From positions 124,001-188,000 of the forward strand of contig JASENG010000008.1 in assembly GCA_030027265.1 (NCBI GenBank): DNA of 64,000 nt. The letters are read 5' to 3'. Position 1 is the stretch's first letter, and each line of letters begins with the position of its first letter. Of this stretch, positions 1 through 8,168 are shown one piece after another. The notes below the pieces were generated by a model, which was not told the DNA's origin, made no database searches, and saw nothing but the letters and a program-made list of their open reading frames with translations. This DNA comes from Lysinibacillus fusiformis (GTDB taxonomy: Bacteria; Bacillota; Bacilli; Bacillales_A; Planococcaceae). The position numbers and the translations under genes are program-made.

Positions 1-26
1 AAGAAGCTATTTTATAAAGTGAAATG

Positions 27-51
27 AAAGCACCTAAGTATCAGGTGCTTT
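27..51. terminator. Stem-loop between unseen left gene and yfcE-like phosphoesterase
   Basis: Perfect 9-bp inverted repeat, AAAGCACCT and AGGTGCTTT, with a 7-nt loop. The T-run is weak on the plus strand and better on the minus strand, so it could end the minus-strand phosphoesterase transcript. Confidence 0.5.
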
Positions 52-190
52 CAGCCTGTTGACAAACGCTCGCATACTGCGTTGGTTGCCTCGTTCGTCC
101 CCTCATGAACCTTTAGTTCTATTCGGGTCTTCACTCGGCTGCCCACCTTGTCTGACTAGCGTTTTTAAGTCAGTCTGGGGATTCTTTCTT
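52..190. repeat. Probable dispersed GC-richer intergenic element
   Basis: This stretch is clearly richer in GC than its surroundings and carries no convincing reading frame. It has short dyads (AACGC/GCGTT near 66-85 and CTGACT/AGTCAG near 159-176). Its wording resembles intergenic elements I associate with Planococcaceae genomes, but that is recall. Nothing else in the window matches it closely. Confidence 0.3.
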
Positions 191-234
191 TTTAAGCTTT
201 TCATTAATTTTCACCCTAGTATGTTTTCCTCTTA

Positions 235-831
235 TTAATGAGACAGCTTCATGAAACGAATGGTGCGGGTTTCGCTATCATATAAACACCATTCTCGATT
301 ATCCACAACGGAACCGATATTAATCCAATAGTTCTTCATGCTATGTAATTGAATTTCTTTGCCGAACTGGATGGGTTCATGTAATTTCTTGAATTCTTGA
401 TAAATCCCACTTCTGTGGCTATGACCAAAAAAGACCAGCGAAGTATCAATTTCGAGAGCAGCCGGATTTAAAGGCTCCCAATGCTTGTCCCACTCGATTT
501 GATGGCCATGTATTAAGGTCGCACCTTCAATCACTAATTTTTCTGGTAATGAGGCAAAACGTTCAATACCAGTAACATTTGTAATTCGTTCCTCCTGATT
601 GCCTCGAATCGAGGGAAATGTTAATAATTCCTCAAAATCATCTTCAATAATGGCAGCAGACTTTAAAGGAGCATTTGAAATACTTAGTGCTTTTTTCTTG
701 CCTATTATGCATTCGTATAGATCTCCTAAACCAATCAATACGGAGTCGGGTGCAGTTTCTTGGATATGCTGTAACACTGCTTTTGTATCCTCAATACTTG
801 AATGTAAATCACCTAAAAGAGCATATTTCAT
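235..831 (-). CDS. Calcineurin-like metallophosphoesterase
   Basis: A 198-residue cytoplasmic metal-dependent phosphoesterase. Family motifs are visible in order: GDLH at residues 7-10, GDLYE at 36-40, GNQE at 77-80 (usually GNHD/E), then HGH and GHSH in the C-terminal half, which together build the two-metal site. The start is the ATG at 831, preceded by AAGGTG at good spacing; an ATG six codons upstream has no ribosome site. The substrate cannot be told from sequence. It is a single-gene unit, ending toward the hairpin at 27-51. Confidence 0.85.
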   Translation of the reverse strand: MKYALLGDLHSSIEDTKAVLQHIQETAPDSVLIGLGDLYECIIGKKKALSISNAPLKSAAIIEDDFEELLTFPSIRGNQEERITNVTGIERFASLPEKLVIEGATLIHGHQIEWDKHWEPLNPAALEIDTSLVFFGHSHRSGIYQEFKKLHEPIQFGKEIQLHSMKNYWINIGSVVDNREWCLYDSETRTIRFMKLSH

Positions 832-1021
832 TTTTTCACCTTCATGCATGGAAATTTATTACTTTTATTTTAAAGTAGTTTTGCAAAAAAGAAAATACCA
901 GGCGGAGCTTGATGAGGAGAAGAGATAAGAAATTATACAAAAGAAATAAAATAATTGTACTCATAATCCGATCGTTACTTTGACATGATAAAGGCATAAC
1001 ATTTTTGGAGGTGTTTTTGAC

Positions 1022-1507
1022 ATGGAAAATAATAATGGTAAACGTTTCACATCAGCAGGTACAGATATTGAGGAAGTAAAGCGCCAAAATGCACAAGGTT
1101 CTTCAGGTGCTCAATCATTTGGAACTAATCCACAAAAGGTGAGAGAAGAGATTGCTCAAGAGGCAGGGCCATTTAATAAGCCTTTTTCTTCTAATCCAGC
1201 CCCCCAGTCTTTTGGAGGGAAAACAGCATCAGGTACAGATATCCAGAAAGTAAGAGAGGAGATCGCACAGGAGGCGGGTCCTTTTGGTAAGCCTTTCTCG
1301 AATCCAGCTTCTGGATCCTTCGGGGCAGGAAAAACAGCGTCTGGTACTGACATTCAAAAAGTAAGAGAAGAAATTGCTCAAGAAGCAGGTCCATTCAATG
1401 TCTCTTCTCCAGGAGGACCTCAAGCAGGTAAAACAGCTTCTGGTACTGACATTGCGGAAGTAAAACGCCAAAACCAACAAGCTGAACAAGGAAAGAATAA
1501 ATTTTAA
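1022..1507 (+). CDS. sspE: Gamma-type small acid-soluble spore protein
   Basis: A 161-residue hydrophilic protein of the gamma-SASP class, the spore-core amino-acid reservoir that is degraded at germination and does not coat DNA. It is made of five related units: AGTDIEEVKRQN at 12-23, TNPQKVREEIAQEAGPF at 35-51, TASGTDIQKVREEIAQEAGP at about 68-87 and again at about 105-124, and TASGTDIAEVKRQN at 138-151. Gly/Ser/Pro/Phe linkers separate them. This is longer than the roughly 85-residue B. subtilis SspE. GGAGGTG sits just before the ATG and a hairpin follows. The gene is not at the usual sspE position beside ygaC, so the symbol indicates family rather than proven orthology. Confidence 0.85.
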   Translation: MENNNGKRFTSAGTDIEEVKRQNAQGSSGAQSFGTNPQKVREEIAQEAGPFNKPFSSNPAPQSFGGKTASGTDIQKVREEIAQEAGPFGKPFSNPASGSFGAGKTASGTDIQKVREEIAQEAGPFNVSSPGGPQAGKTASGTDIAEVKRQNQQAEQGKNKF

Positions 1508-1517
1508 TTAAAGTATG

Positions 1518-1543
1518 ACGCCTCTTTTTAGGGGCGTTTTTCT
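1518..1543 (+). terminator. Terminator after gamma-SASP gene
   Basis: ACGCC pairs with GGCGT around a short loop and is followed by a T-run, 10 bases after the stop codon. Confidence 0.75.
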
Positions 1544-1599
1544 AATATTGGGAGTAATTTGTATGTATTTTTTTATACAACGAAAGGAGATATATCAGT

Positions 1600-1785
1600 A
1601 TGCCAAAAGAACAATTTACAGTGGCTGGTACAGATATTGAAGAGGTAAAAAGAAAAAATGCAGCATCAGGGTTGTCATACAAAGAAGTGATGGAGTACCT
1701 AGCCAAAACTGGCGGAAAAAATACAAAAATGTTTAGTGATACGAATGTGGAAGAAGTAAAAAGCCAAATCCATCCTCTCAATTAA
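1600..1785 (+). CDS. Short gamma-SASP-like protein
   Basis: A 61-residue protein starting MPKEQFTVAGTDIEEVKRKN, the same unit that opens the 161-residue gamma-SASP 90 bp upstream. A second degenerate unit (SDTNVEEVKSQI) lies at the C terminus. The two units flank a middle part, GLSYKEVMEYLAKTGG, that looks helical and resembles the alpha/beta-SASP style more than the gamma linkers. AAAGGAGA precedes the ATG at good spacing. The tandem placement suggests gene duplication and a shared spore role; both are inferences. Confidence 0.75.
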   Translation: MPKEQFTVAGTDIEEVKRKNAASGLSYKEVMEYLAKTGGKNTKMFSDTNVEEVKSQIHPLN

Positions 1786-1896
1786 ATTCGAAAGTGGACT
1801 GCATACTGCTGAGTTTATGGCCGCAGTGAAGTTAAGGATTTTATTTTACCATTAGATTGCAGTCAAGGCATTTAATAGTGAGTTTTAAGAATGGAC

Positions 1897-1926
1897 AAAA
1901 AGGAATCCCAAAAACGGATTCCTTTT
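1897..1926. terminator. Bidirectional-looking terminator
   Basis: AAGGAATCC pairs with GGATTCCTT, with A-run before and T-run after. It separates the short SASP gene from the 79-aa gene. The rest of 1786-2022 holds nothing I recognise. Confidence 0.7.
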
Positions 1927-2022
1927 ACAATCGGATACTGTTTGCAGCTATAGGCTATAAAGAACAAGTGAATCATAATCAGAGCTGTTTTGTCAGTGGG
2001 CATTTTAAGGTTATGGCTCTGG

Positions 2023-2089
2023 CACTCTCCTTTTGAGAAAATGAAGAATACTTTTAGAAACGAGTCGCACACTAAAGAAAAGGAGAGTG
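2023..2089 (+). promoter_or_regulatory. Inverted repeat sequestering the ribosome-binding site
   Basis: CACTCTCCTTTT at 2023-2034 is an exact reverse complement of AAAAGGAGAGTG at 2078-2089. The second arm contains the Shine-Dalgarno sequence of the gene starting at 2095. In RNA the 12-bp stem with a 43-nt loop would hide the ribosome site, which suggests translational control. It needs a transcript starting upstream of 2023; I see no clear promoter. Confidence 0.6.
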
Positions 2090-2094
2090 TGAAG

Positions 2095-2334
2095 ATGAAT
2101 AAAGATATGGATTCTTTACCAGAGTCAAAAAAGGTATTTGCCGATTTGCCAGCTAAGGAAAAGCCGGATATGGTGGACTCGGATAATATTAGTCTTTTTG
2201 ATTTGCATGAGGATATGCAAACCGTTGATTCGATTCCGGTTGAAGAGTTAAACAAACGAGTAAAAGCGGAGGATGACGAACTGCTTGCAGAAGTATTCAG
2301 AAAAGAATCCCCGGATGAAAAGAGACATAATTAA
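2095..2334 (+). CDS. Hypothetical 79-aa acidic protein
   Basis: I do not recognise a family. The protein is short, highly charged and net acidic, without a signal peptide or membrane segment; the C-terminal half (IPVEELNKRVKAEDDELL) looks helical. The frame is open further upstream to 1990, but the ATG at 2095 has AAAGGAG at ideal spacing, and the upstream part reads as atypical Trp-rich sequence across the inverted repeat. A strong terminator follows directly. It sits between spore genes and a fatty-acid operon, so context does not settle its role. Confidence 0.65.
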   Translation: MNKDMDSLPESKKVFADLPAKEKPDMVDSDNISLFDLHEDMQTVDSIPVEELNKRVKAEDDELLAEVFRKESPDEKRHN

Positions 2335-2355
2335 TCTATCGCCAAATATAATAAT

Positions 2356-2398
2356 AGTGCTATTCAAGTAAATAAAACTTGGATAGCACTTTTTATTT
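2356..2398 (+). terminator. Terminator after 79-aa gene
   Basis: AGTGCTATTCAAGT pairs with ACTTGGATAGCACT (one wobble) and is followed by TTTTTATTTTT. Confidence 0.85.
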
Positions 2399-2632
2399 TT
2401 AAGAGAGGTTCTATGGTTGTAAATTTTGGATTAATTGTAGTTTGAATAAAAGGCAGCTGCAAGTGAATGAATAATTTTAAAAGATGGAAAATATATAAAT
2501 ATATCTAATTAATTCAAAAATATTCTATTAAAAGTTAATTATTTCTAAAAAGTTTTATTGATAATTTATAGTGTGATTGATAAAATTTAGTTATATTTTC
2601 AGAAAATTCTAAGTTCTGGGATGGGGGATTTT

Positions 2633-3781
2633 ATGTCGAAGGATATTTTTACGGAAGAGCACGAAATGTTTCGAGCAGCTTTACGAAAAATGCTTGAAAA
2701 AGATGCTTATCCTTTTTTTGAAGAATGGGAACTACATAGGGAAGTGCCCAGGGGCTTTTGGAGGAAGTTAGGGGAAAACGGTTTTCTATGTCCAATGGTA
2801 AGTGAAGCCTATGGGGGATTAGGGCTGGATTTTGGGTATTCTATGATTCTAGGGGAAGAATTGGAACGAGTTGGTGCGGGACCAGCAAGCGGAATCGTGT
2901 TGCACTCTGACATTGTTGTTCCTTATATCGAACAGTATGGGACAGAAGAACAAAAAACAAAATGGCTGCCTAAAAGTGTGAGTGGCGAGTATATTTCGGC
3001 AATTGCAATGACAGAGCCTGGAGCTGGTTCAGATTTAGCGGGAATTCGAACAACGGCTCGTAAAGAAGGCGATCATTATATTTTAAATGGAGAAAAAACC
3101 TTTATTACAAACGGAATCAATGCTGATTATGTGGTGGTGGTTTGTAAGACAGATACAACTGCAGTTCCTGCCCATAGAGGAATCAGTTTACTCGTTGTTG
3201 AGACGGGTACTCCTGGCTTTAAAAGAGGAAAGAAGCTAAATAAAATTGGAATGCATTCCTCGGACACAGGGGAACTCATCTTTGAAGACGTGAAAGTGCC
3301 TGTTGCCAATCTCCTTGGTGAAGAGGGCAAAGGGTTCTATTACTTAATGGATAAATTGCAGCAGGAACGTTTATTGGTGGCGATCGAGGTTCAAATAGAA
3401 GCAGAAGAAATGTTCCGTATTACAAAAGAGTATGTCAAAACAAGAAAAGCCTTTAATCAAACGATTGCTGATTTCCAGAATACGCAATTCAAACTCGCGG
3501 AGATGGCAACGGAAATTGATATAGGCCGTAATTATATCAATAATCTGGTAGCAAAACATATTGCCGGTGAAAAGATCGTTAAAGAAGTATCCATGGCAAA
3601 GTGGTGGATCAGTGAAATGGCAAAACGCGTAGCAGCAGATTGCCTTCAGCTCCATGGGGGATATGGCTACATGGAAGAATACGAGATTGCCAGACGCTTC
3701 AGAGATATACCGGTAGCTGCGATCTACGCGGGAACAACCGAAATTATGAAGGGGATTATTGCAAAAGAGATTTTAAAGTAA
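2633..3781 (+). CDS. Acyl-CoA dehydrogenase, long-chain-type active site
   Basis: A 382-residue FAD flavoprotein for the first step of beta-oxidation. It has the ACAD N-terminal helical domain, the [14 protein letters not shown] signature of the middle beta domain, and the C-terminal helical domain with [14 protein letters not shown]. The usual catalytic Glu in the C-terminal YEGT motif is Ala here (IYAGTTEI). A Glu is present at residue 258 (IEAEEMF), where long-chain acyl-CoA and isovaleryl-CoA dehydrogenases carry their base. I chose the ATG at 2633, behind GGGGGAT. First gene of a three-gene operon with an acyl-CoA ligase and a thiolase. Confidence 0.9.
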   Translation: MSKDIFTEEHEMFRAALRKMLEKDAYPFFEEWELHREVPRGFWRKLGENGFLCPMVSEAYGGLGLDFGYSMILGEELERVGAGPASGIVLHSDIVVPYIEQYGTEEQKTKWLPKSVSGEYISAIAMTEPGAGSDLAGIRTTARKEGDHYILNGEKTFITNGINADYVVVVCKTDTTAVPAHRGISLLVVETGTPGFKRGKKLNKIGMHSSDTGELIFEDVKVPVANLLGEEGKGFYYLMDKLQQERLLVAIEVQIEAEEMFRITKEYVKTRKAFNQTIADFQNTQFKLAEMATEIDIGRNYINNLVAKHIAGEKIVKEVSMAKWWISEMAKRVAADCLQLHGGYGYMEEYEIARRFRDIPVAAIYAGTTEIMKGIIAKEILK

Positions 3782-3854
3782 AACGGTTTTAAGTTAGTTA
3801 AGTGCTGGTTTTAGGGGATTTGGGTAGTTTACTTAAATGATAAGGGGGATGTGT

Positions 3855-5354
3855 ATGTCAATATTAAATGTTTTGAAACAGCATGCGAGCAATACACCAA
3901 ACGCACCAGCAATCGTTTTTGAGGGGAATGAATGGTCATATAGCGAGCTTTATAAAAATGCGCAAAAAATTGCAGGGTATTTACAGCAGCAAGGGTATCA
4001 AAAAGGGGATATAGTTGCGCAATTTATGCTGAACTCAGACTCATTTATGGCAGTGTACTATGGTGTACAGCTAGCAGGACTAACAATCATGCCGGTAAAC
4101 ACAAAACTTGCACCTCCTGAGGTGGAATTTATATTTGGCCATTCAGAAGCAAAGCTATTAATCTTTGATGAAAAAATAGAACAAACAATTGCTAATTCAA
4201 CCCACAGCTTCAAAGAAAAAATTAATTCAGAGAAAATCAGTGAAATCTTAAATACAGATGACGCCGGATTTACAGAAGTTGCAATGGGTGCTGATGATAC
4301 AGCCGTTGTTATGTATACATCAGGAACAACGGGAAAGCCAAAAGGGGTACAGTTGTCTCATCGAAACGTTTATGAAACAGCTGAAATCTGGTCTGAATCG
4401 ATGAAAATGACAAGTAAGGATCGCATGTATGTTTGTACACCACTTTTCCATTGTGCAGGTAGTCATGTATTTGCAGTACCAACTATGTATCGCGGTGGAG
4501 CGGTTATTATCGAAGAAGCCTTTTCTCCTGATCGGACATTAAAAAATCTAGTCGATACGAAGGCGACTATTTTCTTTGGCGTGCCTGCGATGTACACGAT
4601 TCTATTAAATAAACCGGAGCTGAAAAATTATAATTTTGAAAATCTGCGAATGTTTGTTTATGGGGCAGCACCAATGCCATATGAATTAGTCAAGCGTTTA
4701 AAAGATACTTTCCCAAAAGTGAAAGTTCAAAATTGCTATGGACAAACAGAGAATTCGCCAGCTGCTTCATCATTAACAGATCAGGATGCTTTAACGAAGA
4801 TAGGGTCTGTAGGAAGACCGTTGCCGCGTACGGAAATCAAATTAGTAGATGCTCTGGGTGAAGAAGTGCCGCTAGGAGAAGTAGGAGAAATTTGTGTAAA
4901 AGGTCCTCAAGTCATGAAAGGGTATCTGCGAAATCCTGAGGAAACTTCAAGGACTATCCAAAACGGCTGGCTGCATTCAGGAGACTTAGGTCGTTTTGAT
5001 GAAGAAGGATTTTTATATATCGTTGACCGCAAGAAGGATATGATTATTCGCGGCGGCGAAAATATCTATCCAATAGAAGTTGAAGAAGTGTTGTATCAAA
5101 TACCGCAAGTGCTTGAGGCTGCAGTTGTTGGGGTACCACACGAGGTATACGGAGAAGTGCCGAAAGCCTTTGTTGTAGTAAAAGCCGAACAATCACTGAC
5201 AGCCGATGAAGTATTGGCTTACTGTGCAACGCAATTAGCGAAATACAAAATCCCGATGGAAGTGGAGTTTTTGGAGGAATTGCCACGAAATGCGTCCGGT
5301 AAAGTGTTAAAACATACATTAAGACCTAGAGCAAGCGAAACTACACAAAGCTGA
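3855..5354 (+). CDS. Acyl-CoA synthetase (AMP-forming)
   Basis: A 499-residue ANL-superfamily ligase that activates a carboxylic acid to acyl-AMP and then acyl-CoA. The P-loop motif YTSGTTGKPKG lies near residue 154. YGQTE, the adenylate motif HSGDLGRFDEEGFLYIVDRK and the C-terminal PRNASGKVLK lysine motif follow. The start is the ATG at 3855 behind AAGGGGGAT; an in-frame ATG six codons upstream overlaps that site. With the dehydrogenase before and thiolase after, a medium- or long-chain fatty acid is the likely substrate, though chain length is not readable. Confidence 0.9.
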   Translation: MSILNVLKQHASNTPNAPAIVFEGNEWSYSELYKNAQKIAGYLQQQGYQKGDIVAQFMLNSDSFMAVYYGVQLAGLTIMPVNTKLAPPEVEFIFGHSEAKLLIFDEKIEQTIANSTHSFKEKINSEKISEILNTDDAGFTEVAMGADDTAVVMYTSGTTGKPKGVQLSHRNVYETAEIWSESMKMTSKDRMYVCTPLFHCAGSHVFAVPTMYRGGAVIIEEAFSPDRTLKNLVDTKATIFFGVPAMYTILLNKPELKNYNFENLRMFVYGAAPMPYELVKRLKDTFPKVKVQNCYGQTENSPAASSLTDQDALTKIGSVGRPLPRTEIKLVDALGEEVPLGEVGEICVKGPQVMKGYLRNPEETSRTIQNGWLHSGDLGRFDEEGFLYIVDRKKDMIIRGGENIYPIEVEEVLYQIPQVLEAAVVGVPHEVYGEVPKAFVVVKAEQSLTADEVLAYCATQLAKYKIPMEVEFLEELPRNASGKVLKHTLRPRASETTQS

Positions 5355-5371
5355 TAGTAAGGGGAATTAAA

Positions 5372-6553
5372 ATGGGAAATGTATATATAGTTGAAGGAGC
5401 TCGTACTGCCTTTACTGCGTTTGGAGGGTCATTTGCAGCTGTGGATGCAGTAGAACTTGGCACCCAGACGGCAATTGAAGCATTAAAAAGAGCAAACGTT
5501 CAACCTGAACAAGTAGATCATGTCGTATATGGCGGTGTTATTGCGAGTAATGTAAATTCAGCCTATTTAGCACGCCATATTGGCTTGAAGGCTGGTGTTC
5601 CAAAGGAGGTTCCTGCTTTAACATTAAATCGATTATGCGGTTCCGGCATGCAATCGATCGTTACAGCAGCTCAAAATATATTGTTAGGTGAAGCGGATAT
5701 TGTATTGGCTGGTGGAGCAGAAAACATGTCCCAATCTCCATACTCTAATTTTGAGCAAAGATTTAATGGAGCGAAAATGGGGAATCTCCAATTCATTGAC
5801 ATGCTGCAGGCTACTTTAACCGATCAATATACGGGTACTGGTATGGGAATGACAGCAGAAAAATTAGCTGAAATCTATGATATTTCGCGTGATGAACAGG
5901 ATGCATTTGCAGTTCAATCTCATTTGCGTGCTGCACAAGCAAGGGAAGCGGGCCGCTTTAAAGAAGAAATTATCCCTGTGGCGGTAAAAACGCGTAAAGG
6001 AGAAATTTCTATTGAAGTGGATGAGCATATAAAGGAAACATCGACTGTTGAAGGCTTATCCAAACTGCGGCCGGCATTTAAAAAAGAGGGATCGGTTACT
6101 GCCGGAAACGCTTCAGGCATTAATGATGGAGCTGCTTCAGTAATCGTTGCAAGTGAAAAAGCGGTACAAGAAAATAATTTACGTCCTATCGCAAGAATTG
6201 TTTCGTGGGGCGTAGCGGGGGTAGATCCTGCCATCATGGGGATTGGTCCGGTACCTGCCATCAAACAAGCACTGGAGAGGGCAAACTTAAACCTAGATGA
6301 TATGGATTTAGTGGAGGTAAATGAAGCCTTTGCAGCACAGTATTTAGCAGTGGAAAAAGAGCTCGGATTAAATCGTGAAATCACGAACGTAAACGGCGGC
6401 GCCATTGCATTAGGTCATCCTGTCGGTGCAAGCGGGACGCGTATTGTATTAGCAAGCAGCTACGAATTAAAACGTCGTGGCGGAAAGTATGCAGTCGCAA
6501 GCCTTTGTATCGGTGGCGGGCAAGGCATTGCCCTGATACTCGAATCAATTTAA
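5372..6553 (+). CDS. Thiolase (acetyl-CoA acyltransferase)
   Basis: A 393-residue thiolase. The nucleophilic Cys is at 89 in LNRLCGSGMQS. The GHPVGASG histidine motif and the C-terminal CIGGGQG cysteine motif complete the active site. It would cleave 3-ketoacyl-CoA in beta-oxidation or run the condensation; the upstream dehydrogenase and ligase favour degradation. AAGGGGAATT precedes the ATG, 17 bases after the ligase stop. No hydratase or 3-hydroxyacyl-CoA dehydrogenase is present here, so those steps must be encoded elsewhere. Confidence 0.9.
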   Translation: MGNVYIVEGARTAFTAFGGSFAAVDAVELGTQTAIEALKRANVQPEQVDHVVYGGVIASNVNSAYLARHIGLKAGVPKEVPALTLNRLCGSGMQSIVTAAQNILLGEADIVLAGGAENMSQSPYSNFEQRFNGAKMGNLQFIDMLQATLTDQYTGTGMGMTAEKLAEIYDISRDEQDAFAVQSHLRAAQAREAGRFKEEIIPVAVKTRKGEISIEVDEHIKETSTVEGLSKLRPAFKKEGSVTAGNASGINDGAASVIVASEKAVQENNLRPIARIVSWGVAGVDPAIMGIGPVPAIKQALERANLNLDDMDLVEVNEAFAAQYLAVEKELGLNREITNVNGGAIALGHPVGASGTRIVLASSYELKRRGGKYAVASLCIGGGQGIALILESI

Positions 6554-6566
6554 GAAAATGTTGATT

Positions 6567-6607
6567 AGACTTAGAAGTTTCCGCTTGGAACTTTTAGGTC
6601 TTTTTTT
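6567..6607 (+). terminator. Terminator of fatty-acid operon
   Basis: AGACTTAGAAGTTTCC pairs with GGAACTTTTAGGTCT around GCTT, followed by seven T. Confidence 0.9.
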
Positions 6608-6947
6608 CGTATAAATTTATATCAATTAGATAAGAAACAATCTCAAATTGGGTAGAATGTAGAGGATTATTAAAAATGTCTCTTGAGGAAAAATTATCCT
6701 ACTTATAAAAGCTTTGGCCTACTATGTTAACTTGCGCTATATGCTACATTTTTTTCATTTTTTACAAGAACATTAAGAACTGATTTTTAGTAACTGTTGC
6801 ATATTAACATATTAGCAAAATGTGTTAAACTATCATTTAGACTGATGAAATTTAACCTAGTTTTTACATTTAATTTAGAATGTACGAATAGAATTTTGTG
6901 CATTGAATCAACTAAAAATACAATAACTAAAGTGAGCTGAAAAGAGA
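6608..6947. other. Gene-free stretch before D-Asp ligase
   Basis: About 340 AT-rich bases. I see no gene and no known riboswitch. It must hold the promoter of the next operon, but I cannot choose a convincing -35/-10 pair. Confidence 0.4.
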
Positions 6948-8168
6948 ATGGAACAACCATTTTTACCGATATTATTAGGTTCAGATATGAACGCGTACGG
7001 CATGGCACGTGCATTTTACGAAGCATACGGCATAAAGCCGCTTATTTTAGGGCGTTCGCATTTAACGGCAACTCAAGATAGCCGCATTTTAAATTTCAAA
7101 GAAATTAAAAATTTAAACCAGCAGGAAGTTTTTGTTCCGGCTCTTGAAAAAATTGCAGAGCAATATTCAAACAAAAAATTGCTGCTATTAGCCTGTGGCG
7201 ACGACTATGCGAAGCTAATTATTAAAAATAAAGCGGAGCTTGAGAAACACTTCACAGTACCGTATATTGATGAATCTCTAATGGATCAGATTCTTTTAAA
7301 AGAAAACTTCTATAAAATGTGCGAGAAGTATGATTTTAAATATCCTGGTACAACAACAGTAACAGCAGAAAACTATCAAGAATTCACGCCGCCATTCGAG
7401 TATCCGATTATTTTGAAAGCTTCTAACTCTGTTGCTTATTGGGCTTGTAGTTTCCCTGGCAAAAAGAAAGTATTTGTTGCCCATGATGAAGCTGAAAAAA
7501 CGGCTATCCTAAAAGCAATCTATGCATCAAGCTATCAAGATACAATGATCGTTCAGGAGTTTATCCCTGGTGATGATTCTTATATGCGTGTTCTGAATGC
7601 CTATGTGGGTAAAGACGGCAAAGTAAAATTAATGTGTCTAGGTAACCCGATCTTAGAAGAGCATTCACCGGATGGTATCGGCAGCTATGCGGCAATTATC
7701 ACAACATATGATGAAAAGCTGATGGATAAAGTGCGTCATTTCTTAGAGGATATTGGCTACACAGGTTTTGCCAACTTTGATATGAAATACGATACACGCG
7801 ATGGAGAATATAAACTATTTGAAATCAATCTTCGCAATGGACGTTCAAGTTATTTCGTTACAGCTGCTGGCTACAACTTGATGAAATATGTTGCAGATGA
7901 TCGCATGCTGAACCTTAAACAAGAGCTGACATATGCGAAAAACAAGCATTTATGGATGATCATTCCAAAAGGTGTATTATTCAAATATGCTTCCAATGAG
8001 AAAATGAAAATCGAGGCCAAAAGCTTGATTCGCCAAGGGAAATGGACAAACTCTTTATTCTATAAAGAGGACATGAATTTAAAACGTTGGGTTAAAATAA
8101 CTCTAAATAATTTAAACTACTATCGTAAGTATAAAAAATATTTTAATAAAAAAGGTTTGGAAGAATGA
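6948..8168 (+). CDS. ATP-grasp carboxylate-amine ligase, probable D-aspartate ligase
   Basis: A 406-residue ATP-grasp protein. The central part (EYPIILKASNSVAYW, IVQEFIPGDDSYMRV, FANFDMKYD, KLFEINLRNGRSS) matches the ATP- and metal-binding strands of this fold. The family includes D-aspartate ligase, which adds D-Asp to the epsilon-amino group of L-Lys in peptidoglycan precursors. The assignment rests mainly on translational coupling to an aspartate racemase: its TGA overlaps the next ATG (8165-8168). Together they would make an L-Lys-D-Asp cross-bridge as in Lysinibacillus walls. D-Glu or another amino acid is possible. Confidence 0.75.
   Translation: MEQPFLPILLGSDMNAYGMARAFYEAYGIKPLILGRSHLTATQDSRILNFKEIKNLNQQEVFVPALEKIAEQYSNKKLLLLACGDDYAKLIIKNKAELEKHFTVPYIDESLMDQILLKENFYKMCEKYDFKYPGTTTVTAENYQEFTPPFEYPIILKASNSVAYWACSFPGKKKVFVAHDEAEKTAILKAIYASSYQDTMIVQEFIPGDDSYMRVLNAYVGKDGKVKLMCLGNPILEEHSPDGIGSYAAIITTYDEKLMDKVRHFLEDIGYTGFANFDMKYDTRDGEYKLFEINLRNGRSSYFVTAAGYNLMKYVADDRMLNLKQELTYAKNKHLWMIIPKGVLFKYASNEKMKIEAKSLIRQGKWTNSLFYKEDMNLKRWVKITLNNLNYYRKYKKYFNKKGLEE

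Noticed and set aside
1-26. Possible last codons of an upstream plus-strand gene (KKLFYKVK-stop)
   Set aside because: Too short to support; only the hairpin just after it hints at a gene end.
990-1010. Sigma-G promoter for the gamma-SASP gene
   Set aside because: CATAACA resembles a sigma-G -10, but no acceptable -35 lies at the right distance.
1872-2255. 127-codon minus-strand frame across the 79-aa gene
   Set aside because: Composition is unlike a protein and the plus-strand gene has the better ribosome site and terminator.
5920-6405. 161-codon minus-strand frame inside the thiolase gene
   Set aside because: Antisense shadow of a conserved gene; no ribosome site or family match.
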